A DNA stretch of 64,000 nucleotides, from contig CM072335.1 of the NCBI GenBank assembly GCA_036874045.1, positions 24,373,501 through 24,437,500 of the forward strand. The letters are read 5' to 3'. The position numbers were made by a program, and so were the translations under genes. Below, one piece after another: positions 1-13,129 of this stretch (its first letter is position 1; each line of letters starts with the position of its first letter). The notes beneath the pieces are model-generated. The model was not told the DNA's origin. It saw only the letters and a program-made list of their open reading frames with translations, and made no database searches. The stretch is from Cymodocea nodosa. Taxonomy: Eukaryota > Streptophyta > Magnoliopsida > Alismatales > Cymodoceaceae.

Positions 1-1022
1 TTTTTAGTGGAAGAGAATGAAAAATGGGGAAAACGAGAGTGTTTCTGTAATAGAACTTGACTTCATGGTTTCATGCACAGTATTGGTCGATCCTTTTAAA
101 GGATCAACTAATCTGAGTTACCGTTAAAAAAATAGTGGATTGGATGATCCATTGCTTCCGGTCCAAAATGTAACCATTGATTCTAATACATATTAAGGTG
201 CAAGTGCCCTAAGGTGTTGGCCTTGAGCACCTAGGCCCTAAGCATTCAAATTAGTTGAAATTTTCACTTCTGATACTTAATTATATATATTTTCAGAACT
301 GTTTAGATATGCTTATATATGTTTTATTTTCATCTATGTTTTTATGTTTCTATATATATGTATTATGTATCAGTATTCATTGCAAAGGGTTAGATAAACC
401 TGAAATATGGGATTTTTAGGGTTGAACTTTCAGTAGAATCAAAGATTCAGCAATTTTCAAGAAAAAAGTCATTAAACACAAATAATATGATGGAACCTTA
501 AGGATTCATCATTCATTACTGGATTGGATTACTATTTGGTTTAAAAACAGTAAAAAAAGTGAGATGTTCTTCTAGGCATGAGCATATCATGCCTGGACAT
601 AACTGCAATCCAATTTACATGTTTTTATTGGACCAAGAGGTATGGATTCCAATCTGGATCAGAATCTTGATTGATCCTGAAGACTATGGATGTACACATT
701 CATATCCTACATAGTGGTTCCACATTGATGCCACATTAGTAGAAGGCTGTTGCATCAAGTCTTTTTTATTGTAATCAACTTTCTAGTGAACTAATTTTGG
801 GGTTCATATGACATTTTCATGAAAATGTTGACAGGTTGAACCCATTAAAATAAGGTCCAAGAGTTTATATTCACATTTTTGCTATGTTTTCCATTCAATT
901 TTATATTGGAAAATTGCCTCTTAGTTGAATTTGCAGAAATGTGTCTGGGTTTGTATTCTAACCTTTATTAAATACATTTTCCTTCAAAGCATTTGCTGAT
1001 ATATTTCCTAATACAATGCCAG
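1..1022. other. FIP37 intron (upstream part outside window)
   Basis: AT-rich sequence with no reading frame matching FIP37. It ends in a normal acceptor (AG at 1021-1022). A short GGTGCC/CCTAGG-rich stretch at about 195-240 belongs to a motif family seen elsewhere in the window. Nothing else is recognised. Confidence 0.6.
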
Positions 1023-4000
1023 TCTGCACTTCGGGATCTCAGGGCACAGCTGAAGCCATCATCAGTTCAAGTATGGTGTTTCGTTTTGCTATGCTTCTTT
1101 TAAAATTTCTCTTCTTCTGTACGATTGTCTTAAGCATCTGCAATTTTTCAATTGCATTCTCTTGGATGTTTAGTAAATTACTTTAGTTTCAAACTAACCG
1201 GGGGTTTTGATATACTGGTTTCTTATGAAAGGATATGGTGGGGGAAGCTATCATATATTAGATTGTTCAGCATAATATTTTCTCTAGGTGAAGTAACTCT
1301 TTTTCTTTATAATAGTTATTCCTTCAATTGCTGTCAAGCTAGTGAATCAAACTATCATCACAAATGAAGCCATTAAGTCACCAACATAGATTTTCTTTCC
1401 CTTGTTACTTTTTATTATTGTCCATTCTCAATCACTTTGAAGTAGGAGTGGACATGGTTCTTCAATTGTTTTCCTTTTTCTCATGGTCCATTGATGGGTT
1501 GTGATGCGATTCCTCATACACTCATATTAGTGTCTTATATCTTAGAACTGTCTATCCTGTGATATTCTTGTCTTGGTCACTCATTTCACCAAAAGCTCCA
1601 ACAGGCACTATCATGGATTTTGGTATTTAGTTAGGAAAGCACTGGCATATTTCCTTTAGGCATCTACATCTTGTGTTGAGTTATGCTCTGTTTGAGTTGA
1701 TTTATCATGACATTTGGCATCCTACTTGTATCTTTTTTGGTCATAAATATTATATGTTTTTATTGATGATTATTCTCTTGTATCATCGGTTTATCTCTTG
1801 GAGGATTGAATTTCTGTATTAAATGTAATCAATTTTTTTAATGAAATAAAATAGTTTTCCGTACTACTGCAAAATGATTGTGTATTCATAATGCACTTGA
1901 GTTTATTTAGTTTTCCTTTCAATTTTATTCTACCTCATTAGGAGTAATCCATTGGACCACATGCTCTCATACATCTCAATAGTCAACAGAATGTAAGCAC
2001 AGATATGGTTGCTATTCATGCTCAATTTAGGGGAGAGTATTGGAGTTATATGTATAACAGGTTTAGCATTGGTAATAGATAGTTGAATTATTGGATATTC
2101 ATTTATCGAAAGGTGCATATAATTATATGTAATAACATGTATCATTTTCTTCCTTCACTCTCATATAATTATTCTCATAAGGGTCATTAAAACTAAAGCA
2201 TCAAAACCATTTAATCCACCTCTCTTAGGATTATAAGATCCATTTGAGAATGAGACATCTTCTTTCGGCATATCTTTGCAAATTTTCCTCATATAATGGT
2301 ACAACAATGTTTCGTGAGTTGATGGTTGTCAAACTCTTTGATCTTCATCACATGTGGAACGTGTATATCTATATGGTAGAGTAAATTGGCTAAGTGAGCT
2401 TATTGGATCTTCTAGCTTATCATTTCCTGATTTTGTTGTACCACCACTGCCTGCATCGTTTGCTTAGTGGTTTTGTAAAATCATCATCATCATTGTTGCT
2501 ACCACCTAAACAAGTGTTTTATCAGGTTTATGATCTGAAGAACTTGTATTTTCTTCAATGTTATCACCCATTTCTAAATATTATTGTTAAATCTGACTTG
2601 TCATTTGATTCATCACATATTGGTTCCTCATTTTCTGTCAGCTGATTGACTATTGGATCTTAATCATCTAACTTGTTTGTATAAAGTTAAAATCAATTCG
2701 ATCTATTTGGTCTTTATCTTCTCTTTTGCTTATATTTTTCATATGAAGCCTCATGTTGTAATGCATGAATGCTGAATCATTTATTTTTTGAGTGTTTCTC
2801 ATTTTTGTTTGCTCAAATTAAATTATGATATCAAAAGTATCCTATAATTTCTTCATTGTTACTTATTATAGATCCTAAGTACTTAAAAACATTACTTTTA
2901 TGAATCTGACGACCACCTAATTGTATACCTTTATCGTTATTTATATTTTTGTTGAACCTATACTCCATATATTTAGTTTTTTGACCTACTCAATCTAAAT
3001 TCTTTGGACTTTTAAATATCTTTACATAATTTTAATTTAGAATTAATTCTTGTTTTAGTTTTGTTAACTAAAACTTTGTTATCAACAAATAATATACATC
3101 AGGGTATTTCTCCTTGAATTTTTTTAGTTATTTCATTCATAACCAAAACAGATATGGACTTAAAAGAGGACTTTTAATGTAAGCCTATGTTTATTGGAAA
3201 TCCTCTAGATTTTCCTCTTATGATTTTAGTACTAGTATTTGTTCTTTCTTACGTCTTTTATAATATCAATATATATTATAGGTACTTTTTTCTTTTAAAA
3301 CTCACCATAATAGATTTCTAGGTACTTTATCATAAGCTTTTTTCTAAATCAATAAAAATGATATGTTCTTTTTTTTTTAACTCTAAAATTTTACATTAAT
3401 TGTCTTTATACATGAATATTTTTTTGTTGGCATGCCAATCATAATCCTCAATTGATTTTCTATGATTTTAGTTACATGTCTTAACCTTTGCTCACTTATC
3501 CTTTTTTTATAATTTCTTAGTGTGACTTATTAACTTAATACTACAATAATTATTACAATACTATATGTCTCCTGTATTCTTAAATATAGTTATTAAAGAA
3601 CTATTTCAGGTACCAATGCAGAACCCCTAGTTTAAGAACATTATATTTAGGGTGTGCAATTGTTTTCGTTTCCTTGTACCTGAGGTTTGGTATAAGGCAT
3701 TGCTAAAAGGATTGTGTCCCAATAAATTATCTTTAAGATCCATGTTGATGAAGGGTTGATAAGTTTTTAGGGTTAGTTGTCTGCTTGATATTGTCTCTTC
3801 TCTTTTATCTGAACTTGAGACCAGCTATGAAGGGGTTAATCTGAACAGGAGGAGTTATCACTTATTCAAACTCGTAATCCATCACCATATTAATGGAAAA
3901 AACCTTGTTATTACTTATTTTCTGCAGGTAAGTTATTTATTTCGTTTGTGAATCTTTGATTCACTTTCTCTTTAGTGATGCTGCTATCAGTTACCGAAGA

Positions 4001-5429
4001 CCCTTCAATTGCTTCTTTGTTTTTCAAGTAATGATGTTGTGGCTTTCCCACTCTTGTTGATGTTCTGAACTTGTCATGCCAAAATTCATTAAATTAACAT
4101 TGCTCACCTAGAAGTTTATAAAGTGATTTATTCTAATTAGCTATCGGGTGTTGATTTGTTGACAGAATTTCTATTTTTGCAGGCTCGAAGATTGTTATTG
4201 GACCCTGCTATACATGAGGAGTTCACACGCTTAAAGGTAAGAATATTGACTGTCTCAAAGATGATGATTTGTTCAAAAGTAGATACTATTTAGTGGAATA
4301 ATTATTGTGCTCTATTTCTTTTATTATCATTTATTTTATAAATTGATAGTTATTGTCTATTGCCTGTTATTTTCTGCAGATTAATATTTTTATACATATT
4401 GCTGTTGACACTTGACTCACTTCTCATTTCTGGATATAATTTTCTGAGAGTGTGAGATGTGTTGTGGCTGTACAAGCTGATTTTTTTCTTTATTACCTCA
4501 CATCAGAATTTAAACGAAGAAAAAGACAAGAAGGTGAAAGAGTTGGAAGAAAATGCTAAAGCCGTTAATTTCACCCCACAGAGCAAGATGGGGAAGATGC
4601 TAATGGCGAAATGTAGGACACTACAGGAGGAAAATGAGGAGATTGGGGCAATGGCCTCTGAAGGAAAGGTAATGTGGTTGTACTTTTCTTTTGCTGTGTA
4701 AAATTGCTTGGATAGGCAAGCTGAATGATTTCCAAGCTCAAAGTAGAACTAAGCATGTCTTGTTTTTCTGTATCGATCCTTTTATGATGTCTCTTTTGCA
4801 ATTTTTGGGACCTGGGCTTACGTCAAATCCTTAGTTTTATACTACAATTTTGATGCACAAGAGTCTGGACGTTAGAATTCTATTCACATGAAAATTCTTC
4901 GGTTTATTAACTTTTTTTTTGAGATTTTCAGCCTTACTATAGTTGATTTTGTTTTCTAATCTTACATGTTGATATGTTTGTGATGCTTTATTTCTGTATG
5001 TTATGATTTTCTGTACATGTTGTTTGCAATGAATATTGAATTTCTAGATCCACGAGTTGGGGATGAAGCTGGCATTACAAAAGTCACAAAATGCTGAACT
5101 TCGGAGTCAATTTGAAGGTCAGAGCTTCTTAACAATCTTTCTGTTAAACTTCGCATATTTCCAACTAATATCTATGCTGAAAGCTTGTTGATTTCATTGT
5201 ATCTTTCTTCAATTTTCAAAAAAATAGTGAACTTTCTTTCATGGAAAAAAGAATCATTTGAAGTAGTTGTTTGTAAAGTATAAATTATTTTGCCATATTT
5301 TAAGATTAACGATCTTTGCCTAGTTTTCTTCTTATCTTATTTTTAGAATAAATCGATCTTTTTTCAAAGAAAAAAGAATAAATGGGTTCTTTATATGGAT
5401 CCTAGTTAGATTACTTACAACTAATAGAT

Positions 5430-5474
<45 letters not shown>

Positions 5475-7439
5475 TCTCTTTCTCTAAAGAACGGTATTAT
5501 CATACCATTCTCTACCTTTTGTTATGTTATTGAGTCCCGATTCTGAAGTGAGAGAGGACAAACTTTAGATGCCATTTCCACCTCATCATTGTGGTGATAG
5601 AACCTCCCAAACGTCGTGCTTTATTGCTTGCCAACTTCTTTCGGAAACAATGTAGAGTAGAGAGTGAAAGCTAAAAAGAGAAGGGGAGAATTATCAGGGA
5701 GGAAGCAGCGATCACTTCTTTTAAGTTCCACCTTAACATAGACATGAGCAGGATGAAAAAGTCTACTACCTTGGATTCCATCGTGCGTAAGTTCTTTATA
5801 AGTCCTCTTTTTCTCCAAATAATGATGTTTAGCCATGATAGGGGACATGCTCCTTATGATGGGGATGCTTAAGTACCCTGCCTATTGTAAGGCTAAGGTG
5901 CCAGCTCAAGGAGGTGTTCCACTCTCTTAATCTCCATGTTGTGAAGGAATGCCTTATGGACCACTACATTGTCATGAAATATGTCGAGGTCCTATGTTGG
6001 ATGTAAGGAATTCAACATTGATTTCCTGTCAAATTTTGTAAGTTGAAAATTCATCACATTTGAAAATGTTGACATGTATCATTTTAGAAACAGAGAAGAA
6101 AATCACTGTTTTAACAAGTTTACCATCTTGATATCGATTTCGGTGTTATGTTGACAAGTCAAAAAGCAACGTGTGTTATCAAAATTTTGCCTATATAAGT
6201 TTGATGTTTGATTCCACGGTTGGAGGACAAGGGTAGTGGAGTTTGATTGGATAAGAAGTTTCCAGTAAAAGAGGATGAGAGGAAAATGGACGTTAGGTTT
6301 TCTCTTTTGGTATTGTTTGCATTTTAGTGCAAAATATTTTTGGAATTGCCTTGGTTAATGTGATTGATCATTGCTTATGGCAACCTATAGCTAAATGGTT
6401 AACATGACTTCTTTATCTTGATAAAGAAGTCGTTGTCTTCTTGGTTAACTATTGATTGAACTTCTTTATCTTGTGTAATATTCTGTTAAGCTATGCAATG
6501 TGAGATGCTTGGATTTAAAGGAGTGTTAGAATAAACGTATCCTAATTAGATATATTAAGTTAATTTTTTCTGGATAATTCTGAAATATAGTTTTGTCATC
6601 ATAGATGGTTAGTTTTCTTGTGCATTTATAATTGGACTTTGCATTTTAAGATTATTCATGCTTACCATGCTTCTCGCTCAGGGGTTATTGTCTTCCAAAC
6701 AGTCATATCTTTTGTATTTACTCATCACCGTCTGTGACGAAGAAATGGTCTGTCTGAAATGGAATATTTTATTGAAGGGCTATTGGAAGATTAATACACC
6801 TAGCATTGTTGACATGCATTTATACTATGAGTTAACGGCATTGTTCATCTACATTTATATTCTATTTTGATTTTACAGCATTGTATAAACAAATGGAAGG
6901 ACTTACACAGGATGTAGAGCGATCTAGTGAAATGGTAATATTTTCCAGTCTTTTGACTTCGCATCTAGTCACCCTGCTTTCCAGAATTAAAATCTCAAAA
7001 TCTGCAGTATTATTTGATTTGTTATTATCTCCCCTTCTATTGAAGCATTGGCAAATGATCGGTTTATTAGATTCCAAATAGATCTACTCTAACCTAATGT
7101 TTCTTAGAGGCAGATTTGATTTACCAAGATACCTGCAGTGAGTATCCAAAATATTTCTGCATATTTGCGGCTGTAAAATTACCCTCAGTTTCATAGGATT
7201 CAGTGATTCATCATTAGCTCTTTTTCCCTATCTATTTATGGTTGATAGTGCTGATTGGAAGTTCATTGCAGGTGTTTATTTTGCAAGAAAAATTGGAAGA
7301 AAGGGATTATGAGATCAGAAGACTTAATGAAGCTTTGGCTCATAAGGAAGCTGAAGATAATAAGTTGGTCAGCAATGTTGAAATGGAAGAAAATATTGAA
7401 GTAACGGTGTCTGAAATGATAAAACCAGAGCCTTCTTGA
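1023..7439 (+). CDS. FIP37: FIP37/WTAP-like subunit of the m6A RNA methyltransferase complex, 3' part
   Basis: Plant homologue of WTAP, the nuclear scaffold that holds the MTA/MTB heterodimer and supports N6-adenosine methylation of mRNA (family knowledge). Six exons are read: 1023-1070, 4183-4236, 4507-4668, 5048-5117, 6879-6934 and 7272-7439 (TGA at 7437-7439). All have AG/GT borders and matching phases, and give 185 C-terminal residues. The peptide is an almost continuous charged coiled coil. It holds ARRLLLDPAIHEEF, then FTPQSKMGKMLMAKCRTLQE, then the KSQNAELRSQFE segment and a final ILQEKLEERDYEIRRL helix, all typical of FIP37. The N-terminal exons lie upstream of the window; bases 1-1022 look like intron. 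The intron 1071-4182 carries a decayed LINE. The family is about 330 residues, so roughly the last 55 percent is present. Confidence 0.93.
2840..3545 (-). pseudogene. RTE-type LINE reverse transcriptase fragment in FIP37 intron
   Basis: On the minus strand, a broken frame resembles plant RTE-clade LINE reverse transcriptase. In order it shows SHTKKL, an ENQ/EDYD-like segment, a KKEHIIFIDLEK start of the polymerase core (about 3350-3375) and a late FRLSRSK-like segment (about 2985-3010). Stops and frameshifts run throughout, so it cannot encode an active enzyme. It lies antisense inside the 3.1 kb FIP37 intron. The plus-strand fragment at 23341-24555 aligns with it segment by segment by eye. 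The limits are approximate and no tail was found at the lower end. Confidence 0.7.
3546..4182. other. Rest of FIP37 intron
   Basis: AT-rich intron between the LINE fragment and the acceptor before 4183. No gene or recognisable repeat is seen. Confidence 0.5.
5433..5470. repeat. (TA)n microsatellite in FIP37 intron
   Basis: Uninterrupted TA dinucleotide run of about 38 nt in the intron between exons 5048-5117 and 6879-6934. Length variation would be expected between individuals. Confidence 0.95.
5471..6878. other. FIP37 intron, unrecognised
   Basis: The remainder of the 1.76 kb intron. Its base composition is somewhat less AT-rich at 5480-5950, and a GGTGCC-like motif lies near 5890-5925. 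It may be old transposon sequence, but no domain is readable. Confidence 0.4.
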
Positions 7440-10382
7440 TTGCGTGCATTTTTTGTAACAGGAATCGCCAAAAGGTGATTGGAAAGGCTTTTGGTTCTTT
7501 CTTTCCATGGACAGCAAATGCCACATTTTTGACGTAAAACTGTGAAGTTTCCAAGAATTTTAGACGATGGATGTGCAATCCATTCAGAAACCCTGTAATT
7601 TACTTATTCAATTCATTAATTTTCAGTTATTTAACATCTCTGCCCTTGTTTTTTACATTTGACATTTACCGAGAAGTGCAAGATTTTGAAATTTGCGGTG
7701 TTTGTATATTTGGAATTCGATGAAATATACGTCAAAAAATGTAAATTTATCATTTTTTTTTTTTTTTTTTTTTTTGATATATAAGATGTCAGACAGCTTT
7801 AAAATTCTCCTCCGCTAAAATCCAATGCAAAGTCTCCCTTTTTGTTTCATGATTTTCCAAGGCATGGATGTGTCAATCCAAACGTATAAGATGACAATGT
7901 GGCAGACATGGAGTGGCGATGGTGTCAAGATGCCTACATTAGTGGTCGGAACACATTCTTGTTTCTTGAATGTGAAAAGTTGCAAGTCTTATCAGAGAAG
8001 TTACCATGTGCTCTACTGTGGGGATGCCTTGGGATAGGTGGAGTCAATAACACTCTTTGGTTTTGATTTCTTCCTTGGGAAGGTATTTAAGTTCAAGCTT
8101 CTTTGTCAAATTTTATTCTTTTCAAAGTCCAAATAGGTTTAGGCGTCGTGCGCATGTATTTATGTTGAGTGGCGATTGGTTGCTTGTTTTAAGCAACTGC
8201 CCACGGCCGAATTACCAGCCCATCGCATAGCGACCCAGCTGATGATGTGGTGGACAAGACAAGTACAACAAAGTTGCATCCATGGGGCGCTACCCAAGAG
8301 AGAGGGCAAGAGAGAAGCTGACAGAAAAAGGGCAGTTCGAGGAGGTTGTGCTGGACAAGCCCAACCATGCATGCAGGAGGGATTTGATGAGGTTGGGTTG
8401 CTTGAAATGCAACGCACCTCTTATCTATCGTAATAAGATGGATGGCGAATATTGGCCTTCTTGTTCAGCAAATCAACAGCCCCGATCCTGCCATTAACAA
8501 GCCGAAATAAGGCATCAAACGTTTTACCTGATGATTAATCATTGTGATCTTATTTCCCTAGGCTTCAAATCCTTTGTTTCCTCATGTTCAAAGTATATGT
8601 CGCTCCCATTGCATAACACAATATTTACAATATTTGAGCAGAGATTTCCTCTTACATGTTCAAATATGGGGGCTTTACATACCATTTCTGAGTATGGAAA
8701 AAGACAGACGCATGTGCTACCTAATTATGCTTTTTATTGGCCTTTGATGACGCATCAAATAATCGAGTTCTTTATTCTATTACGTCAAAGCTTTTCTCAC
8801 TGGCACGCCCTCTACCATATGTATATATATCCTTGCCGGACTGTAAGAAGACCCTCTCTGCAATATTTTCCATGTAATTGTCCTTCACATGGGGGACTTA
8901 ATCTTAAATATGTGCAGATGTTTTGTAGGATAAGAACGAGACTTTCAAAATTAAGGTTAAAATGGTTGGATCGAGTAAAACAAACTAGCAAGCATTAATT
9001 TAACAGAAATTAAGGAGACATGTTGGTTGTGGTTGACCTAATTAGTTGTGATGGGTATTTTGTAACGGACAAGGTTAAGGTGGTAGAGTGGGAAATTAAT
9101 TAGTCTAGTGCTTAATTGTGATTTAATTTACTTTTGAAGAGTAAAAGAAATTATTTATGTCATGGACGTCTTTTTAACCTTCCTTCAACTAGAGATATAC
9201 AATTCATTTATAGAATTATCATAATATTAATTTTAAATGTTCTTATCAGAATTTCTTTTTCTTATTTACTTTCTCCATTTCTTTCACTAATTTCTACTGT
9301 ATAACTAAACCTACCGATCGACTTACTCCTCTACATATATTTCTATCTATATATATCACCACTAAACGGTTAATACTTGACTTTTTGGTCGTTGTCAAGT
9401 AACTCACATCTGCAAAAACAATGCGTTTTGATTGTAATCAACTAATTTTGTTATTATATATCGATTTTGCAATTTTAAAATACCGTAAAAAGAATATCAC
9501 AGCTTTCGATCGCCACTTGTTCGGTGAAGGCATCGTAAAGAAGGCTTGGTCGTATGTTGCCCTGGAAAGTAGCGCGAAGTCAATTGATTAATTATTTGTT
9601 TGATGGATCGCATGCTGTGCATGACGACACCACTACTGGTCATGAATACGCGACACCGCCATATGATTCCAGTACGATTTTGTAGATGTCCAGGACGAGT
9701 AATATACGATCAAATTTCATTTGGTGCATGGTTAATTAAATGGGTTAGTTAACATGAGCTAGCTTTTGTTATCGACCGTTTGGGACACAGCTTTTCGAAG
9801 GTTCGGGTTAATCGCACGCCTCGCTGAAGCCATGAAGATATTTATCCAATATTCTTTGTATAATCATTAGCTCTTCGTAGTTTTCATTGCATTGCTTCGA
9901 TTTTTCTACCTGCTGAAATCGATCGGCAAAAAGAACGATGAGGTGAATCCTGCAAGGCTTGTAATATACACACCGGTGTGGTGCAGGTCCATCGAAGCCC
10001 ATGTACGTATTTATTGCGCAACAGCCATTGATTGAAGATTCTTTTTTCGCCCTCTCCTCCTCCGCTCTATCCCTTGAAGATTAAGATTATTCCTTGCGCT
10101 GGAGTTAATGCTTTCCACCTTTGGTGACTTGTTCACAGTGTCGTGGCAGCGGCAGCAGCATCTTCATCGTCGTCATCACCATCTCTCCTCACCAGTTAGG
10201 GTTCGTTCCCTTGTCCCTTACTTGATCTTCCCATCCACTCATGTTTGTTTGATATATAACTATATACACACAGTTTTAGGCACCTGGAGAGGAATAGCGG
10301 GAACGGGGGGCGCGGCTCCAGCAAACGAACCACAACCCAACAGGTACCGACTGCTACATGCACGCCTCTCCGTGTTGATTAG

Positions 10383-10384
<2 letters not shown>
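7440..10384. other. Intergenic region between FIP37 and LBD
   Basis: It includes the FIP37 3' UTR (about 7440-7650) and a T23 tract at 7753-7775. Open frames at 8176-8433 and 8531-8998 (155 codons) resemble no family I know and have no supporting gene structure. The stretch from 9000 to 10100 holds many TGCATG- and GATC-like motifs but nothing assignable. The far end is presumably LBD promoter. Confidence 0.5.

Positions 10385-10386
<2 letters not shown>

Positions 10387-10452
<66 letters not shown>
10387..10452. repeat. (AT)n microsatellite upstream of LBD gene
   Basis: Perfect AT dinucleotide run of about 66 nt, followed at 10462-10478 by a short CTT repeat and at about 10788-10810 by a TAC repeat. 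All three lie within 600 nt upstream of the LBD start. They are probably in the promoter or a 5' UTR/intron. Confidence 0.95.
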
Positions 10453-10454
<2 letters not shown>

Positions 10455-10975
10455 TACCCATCTTCTTCTTCTTCTTCTTATGGTTTGAGATCGGTGGAGA
10501 TAGATAGAATTCAGTGTGGATGTTTGCTTGGTACGGTACACGTGATCTAGGGTTTTCCACTCCCTTGTGTTGCTGTAGCTTTAGATTTTGTACGTTTTTT
10601 TTGCATAGGGTTAGATATTGCGATGGTTGGATCGACAGATCTATACATGCTTCTTCACATGTATACACACACCATTAACAGTGTATGTCAGATCAGCTTT
10701 AATAATAATATTCATGGTGACTTGTTGTTACTGTTCGGATTCGCTTGCTATGGCAAAATCGACCACAGTTGCCGTTCCCAAACACTAGTACTACTACTAC
10801 TACTACTACTGCATGAGGTATGTAGAGAGCAATAGCGTTGGTAGTCCAGTGTCAAGCAAACAGATATATAGCTAGCTGAGAAGGTTATTATGATTGTTAT
10901 GGAGAAATAAATCACTTATGGGATGGGCGTTGTATGGGTTGCTGTTGCCGCCCTGGTCCAGGAATTAAGAACGCC

Positions 10976-11527
10976 ATGGCGCCACCGTCAAATTCGTCGG
11001 CCAGCACTCCTCCCTGCGCCGCCTGCAAGCTCCTGAGGAGGAAATGCATGCCCGGCTGCATCTTCGCCCCCTACTTCCCACCGGACGAGCCCCAGAAGTT
11101 CGCCAGCGTGCACAAGATCTTCGGAGCCAGCAACATAAGCAAGCTCCTCAACGACCTCCTCCCCCACCAGCGAGAGGACGCCGTCAACTCCCTCGCCTAC
11201 GAGGCGGAGGCGCGGATGAAGGACCCCGTCTACGGGTGCGTCGGCGCCATATCCGTCCTCCAGAGGCAGGTGCAGCTCCTCCAGAGCGAGCTGGAGGCCG
11301 CCAACGCCAGACTCCTCCAGTACACCTGCAGCGAAATCCGCTCGGCCGACGGCTCCACGCCCTCGCCGCAGTTCGTGAGTGGCAACGGCGACGGTGACGA
11401 CGGTGGCTTCTACTGCCATCCTTCTGGGCTGCCCGTCCCTTTCCACGCTCCTGTTTGGAATCACGTCACGGACCATTATTATTCCGGGGGTATGAACGGG
11501 ACGGAAGGCGGCGAGCGCAGAATGTGA
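10976..11527 (+). CDS. Class I LATERAL ORGAN BOUNDARIES domain (LBD) transcription factor
   Basis: Plant-specific nuclear DNA-binding protein of the AS2/LOB family, which acts in organ boundary, lateral organ and vascular patterning. From the ATG at 10976 it is 183 residues with no intron. The CX2CX6CX3C zinc block is C14, C17, C24 and C28. The GAS block FASVHKIFGASN is at residues 42-53. The invariant DPVYGC is at 83-88. A class I leucine zipper LX6LX3LX6L is formed by L95, L102, L106 and L113. The ATG at 10976 sits in a strong GCCATGG context and matches the usual short N-terminus. An in-frame ATG at 10934 would add 14 Cys/Gly/Pro residues and is less likely. The tail after residue 115 is Ser/Gly/Asp-rich and variable. 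The coding region is strongly GC-rich. It resembles the LOB/LBD4/LBD12/LBD25 subgroup, but the exact orthologue cannot be told. Confidence 0.93.
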   Translation: MAPPSNSSASTPPCAACKLLRRKCMPGCIFAPYFPPDEPQKFASVHKIFGASNISKLLNDLLPHQREDAVNSLAYEAEARMKDPVYGCVGAISVLQRQVQLLQSELEAANARLLQYTCSEIRSADGSTPSPQFVSGNGDGDDGGFYCHPSGLPVPFHAPVWNHVTDHYYSGGMNGTEGGERRM

Positions 11528-12657
11528 TGGATCGATCAAATGCAATTAATTACATGATTGATTACGTCTAATTATGTAGTCTTTGATAAATGTCACATCT
11601 ATCTTTTTATCGACTACATGTGGATGGGTATGACATACGTACGTATGATTTTCCCAGGAACACCTCTTCTGATTTGTTTCCATGTACGTGATGACCGTAG
11701 TTGTTCGTGATAATAAATTAACGAGCTTGGAACTTCATTCATTTTTTGTTAGAAGGGAGGTTCTAATAAATAATTAATCTTCTATTTTCTCCAAGAATTA
11801 ACACCGCCATGATCATCGATCAGTACCATATATGTCTGTGCAAGATGTTGCATCGGTCCTTGCTGTTAAAAATCGGCTTAGCCGGTTTTTTTCTTTCCCC
11901 CTTCCATATTTCTTCGGCTGGAATAAATAAACGTCCGAACAGGCGAAGGAAATATTTAGGCCCTACCACATGAGAAAGCTGTAAAAACGGAACTGTTCTT
12001 AATTCAATGTGGACTCAAGTAGCGACTTCCAAGTTGTGAAGGAATGAATAGTTGCATGGGTCACGCAAACGTAATTCTTATCAAGATTTAAATACCGGTT
12101 TCTGATGTACCACATTAATCAAATAATCAGTCGATTGCTTGCTTTATATGATCACCAGAACCTTTAACTTCAAATGTTTCCACGTATACAAATGACTTCA
12201 AATACAGCAGCTGCTTTCAAAAATGTTACACAAAAATACAACTCCGATGCAGCACCACATCATGACGTCAGATTTTTTTTTTTTTTTTTTTAATTTCTTA
12301 GTCGTCGTGGTAACCACCGGGTAACCGTGACCGATAAAAAGTGTATAGAAACTGTCATGATTAATCATACCAACCGTGATAATCTGAACGCCGTGCATGA
12401 TTGACGGAAGAAGTTCTCCCGAAAGTTTGAAAAAAGATCTGGTTGGGCAAAACCCTAACCGCCGTCAAATATGTACTCTCTTCTCTTCTCTTCGCCGTTT
12501 GGAAGCTCATACCACCATCACAAGTGCACTTCCAAACTCAGGTGGCCACCGGAGTTGCTAAATTTAACCTTTGAGAAACTAAACCCACCCTTAACCCATG
12601 GATCTGATCAAGTCTAGTCCCAAATCACCGGCACCACCCTTTCGTCCAAGGACTAAA
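11528..12657. other. LBD 3' flank and intergenic DNA
   Basis: The LBD 3' UTR probably occupies the first 200-300 nt. A T19 tract lies at 12273-12291. No gene is recognised. Confidence 0.5.
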
Positions 12658-13129
12658 GCCCTATTTGGTAATTAACAAGCCTACCATGCAACCACCGTCT
12701 ACGGGCTTATATGGTAAGCTTGTAAACCATGTTTCTTTATTAAAATATGTAGTTTTTAAAGGTTCATTTTCTTAAATGATTTAACGTGGTTGGTTATAAT
12801 TAAAAACTACGTTTCAAATCTGTATGCTTTTACGTTGAAACTCTGTTTCGGGAAACCTCTTTTTATTGCAAAAAAAAAAAAAAAGTATTTTTGTTTTGTT
12901 TTATTCTTTTTTACCACTTCTTCTTCTTTTTTTTGCAAAATTAAAATTTTACCACATGTTTGGAATCTGATTTCTACCAGTTTCCGAACTTTGAGTGATC
13001 ATTCATTTTGACAATATCTCAAGCAAAATCCTAAAAAAGACTTCTTCTTTTTTTACTCAAACCACAATTTTCAGTTAAAAACTTTTTAAAGTATGATTTT
13101 CATGAAAACTATGTTATGACCAAATACCA
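12658..13129. mobile_element. Possible MITE (non-autonomous DNA transposon)
   Basis: The left end CTATTTGGTAATTAAC (12661-12676) is repeated in inverted, imperfect form at the right end (GTTATGACCAAATA, 13113-13126). Both read TATTTGGT from the outside inwards. The interior is AT-rich, has no coding capacity and shows further weak inverted similarity. Size (about 470 nt) and TIR style fit a plant MITE. A target-site duplication is not clear, so this stays tentative. Confidence 0.4.

Noticed and set aside
8531-8998. 155-codon plus-strand open frame in intergenic DNA
   Set aside because: It matches no known family, has no codon bias or neighbouring exons, and is plausible by chance at this length.
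10108-10668. Open frames on both strands with Tyr-Ile repeats
   Set aside because: They are translations of the AT microsatellite, not genes.
10988-11545. Minus-strand 185-codon open frame opposite the LBD gene
   Set aside because: It is a shadow of the GC-rich LBD coding strand; it has no family resemblance, and the plus strand encodes clear LOB motifs.
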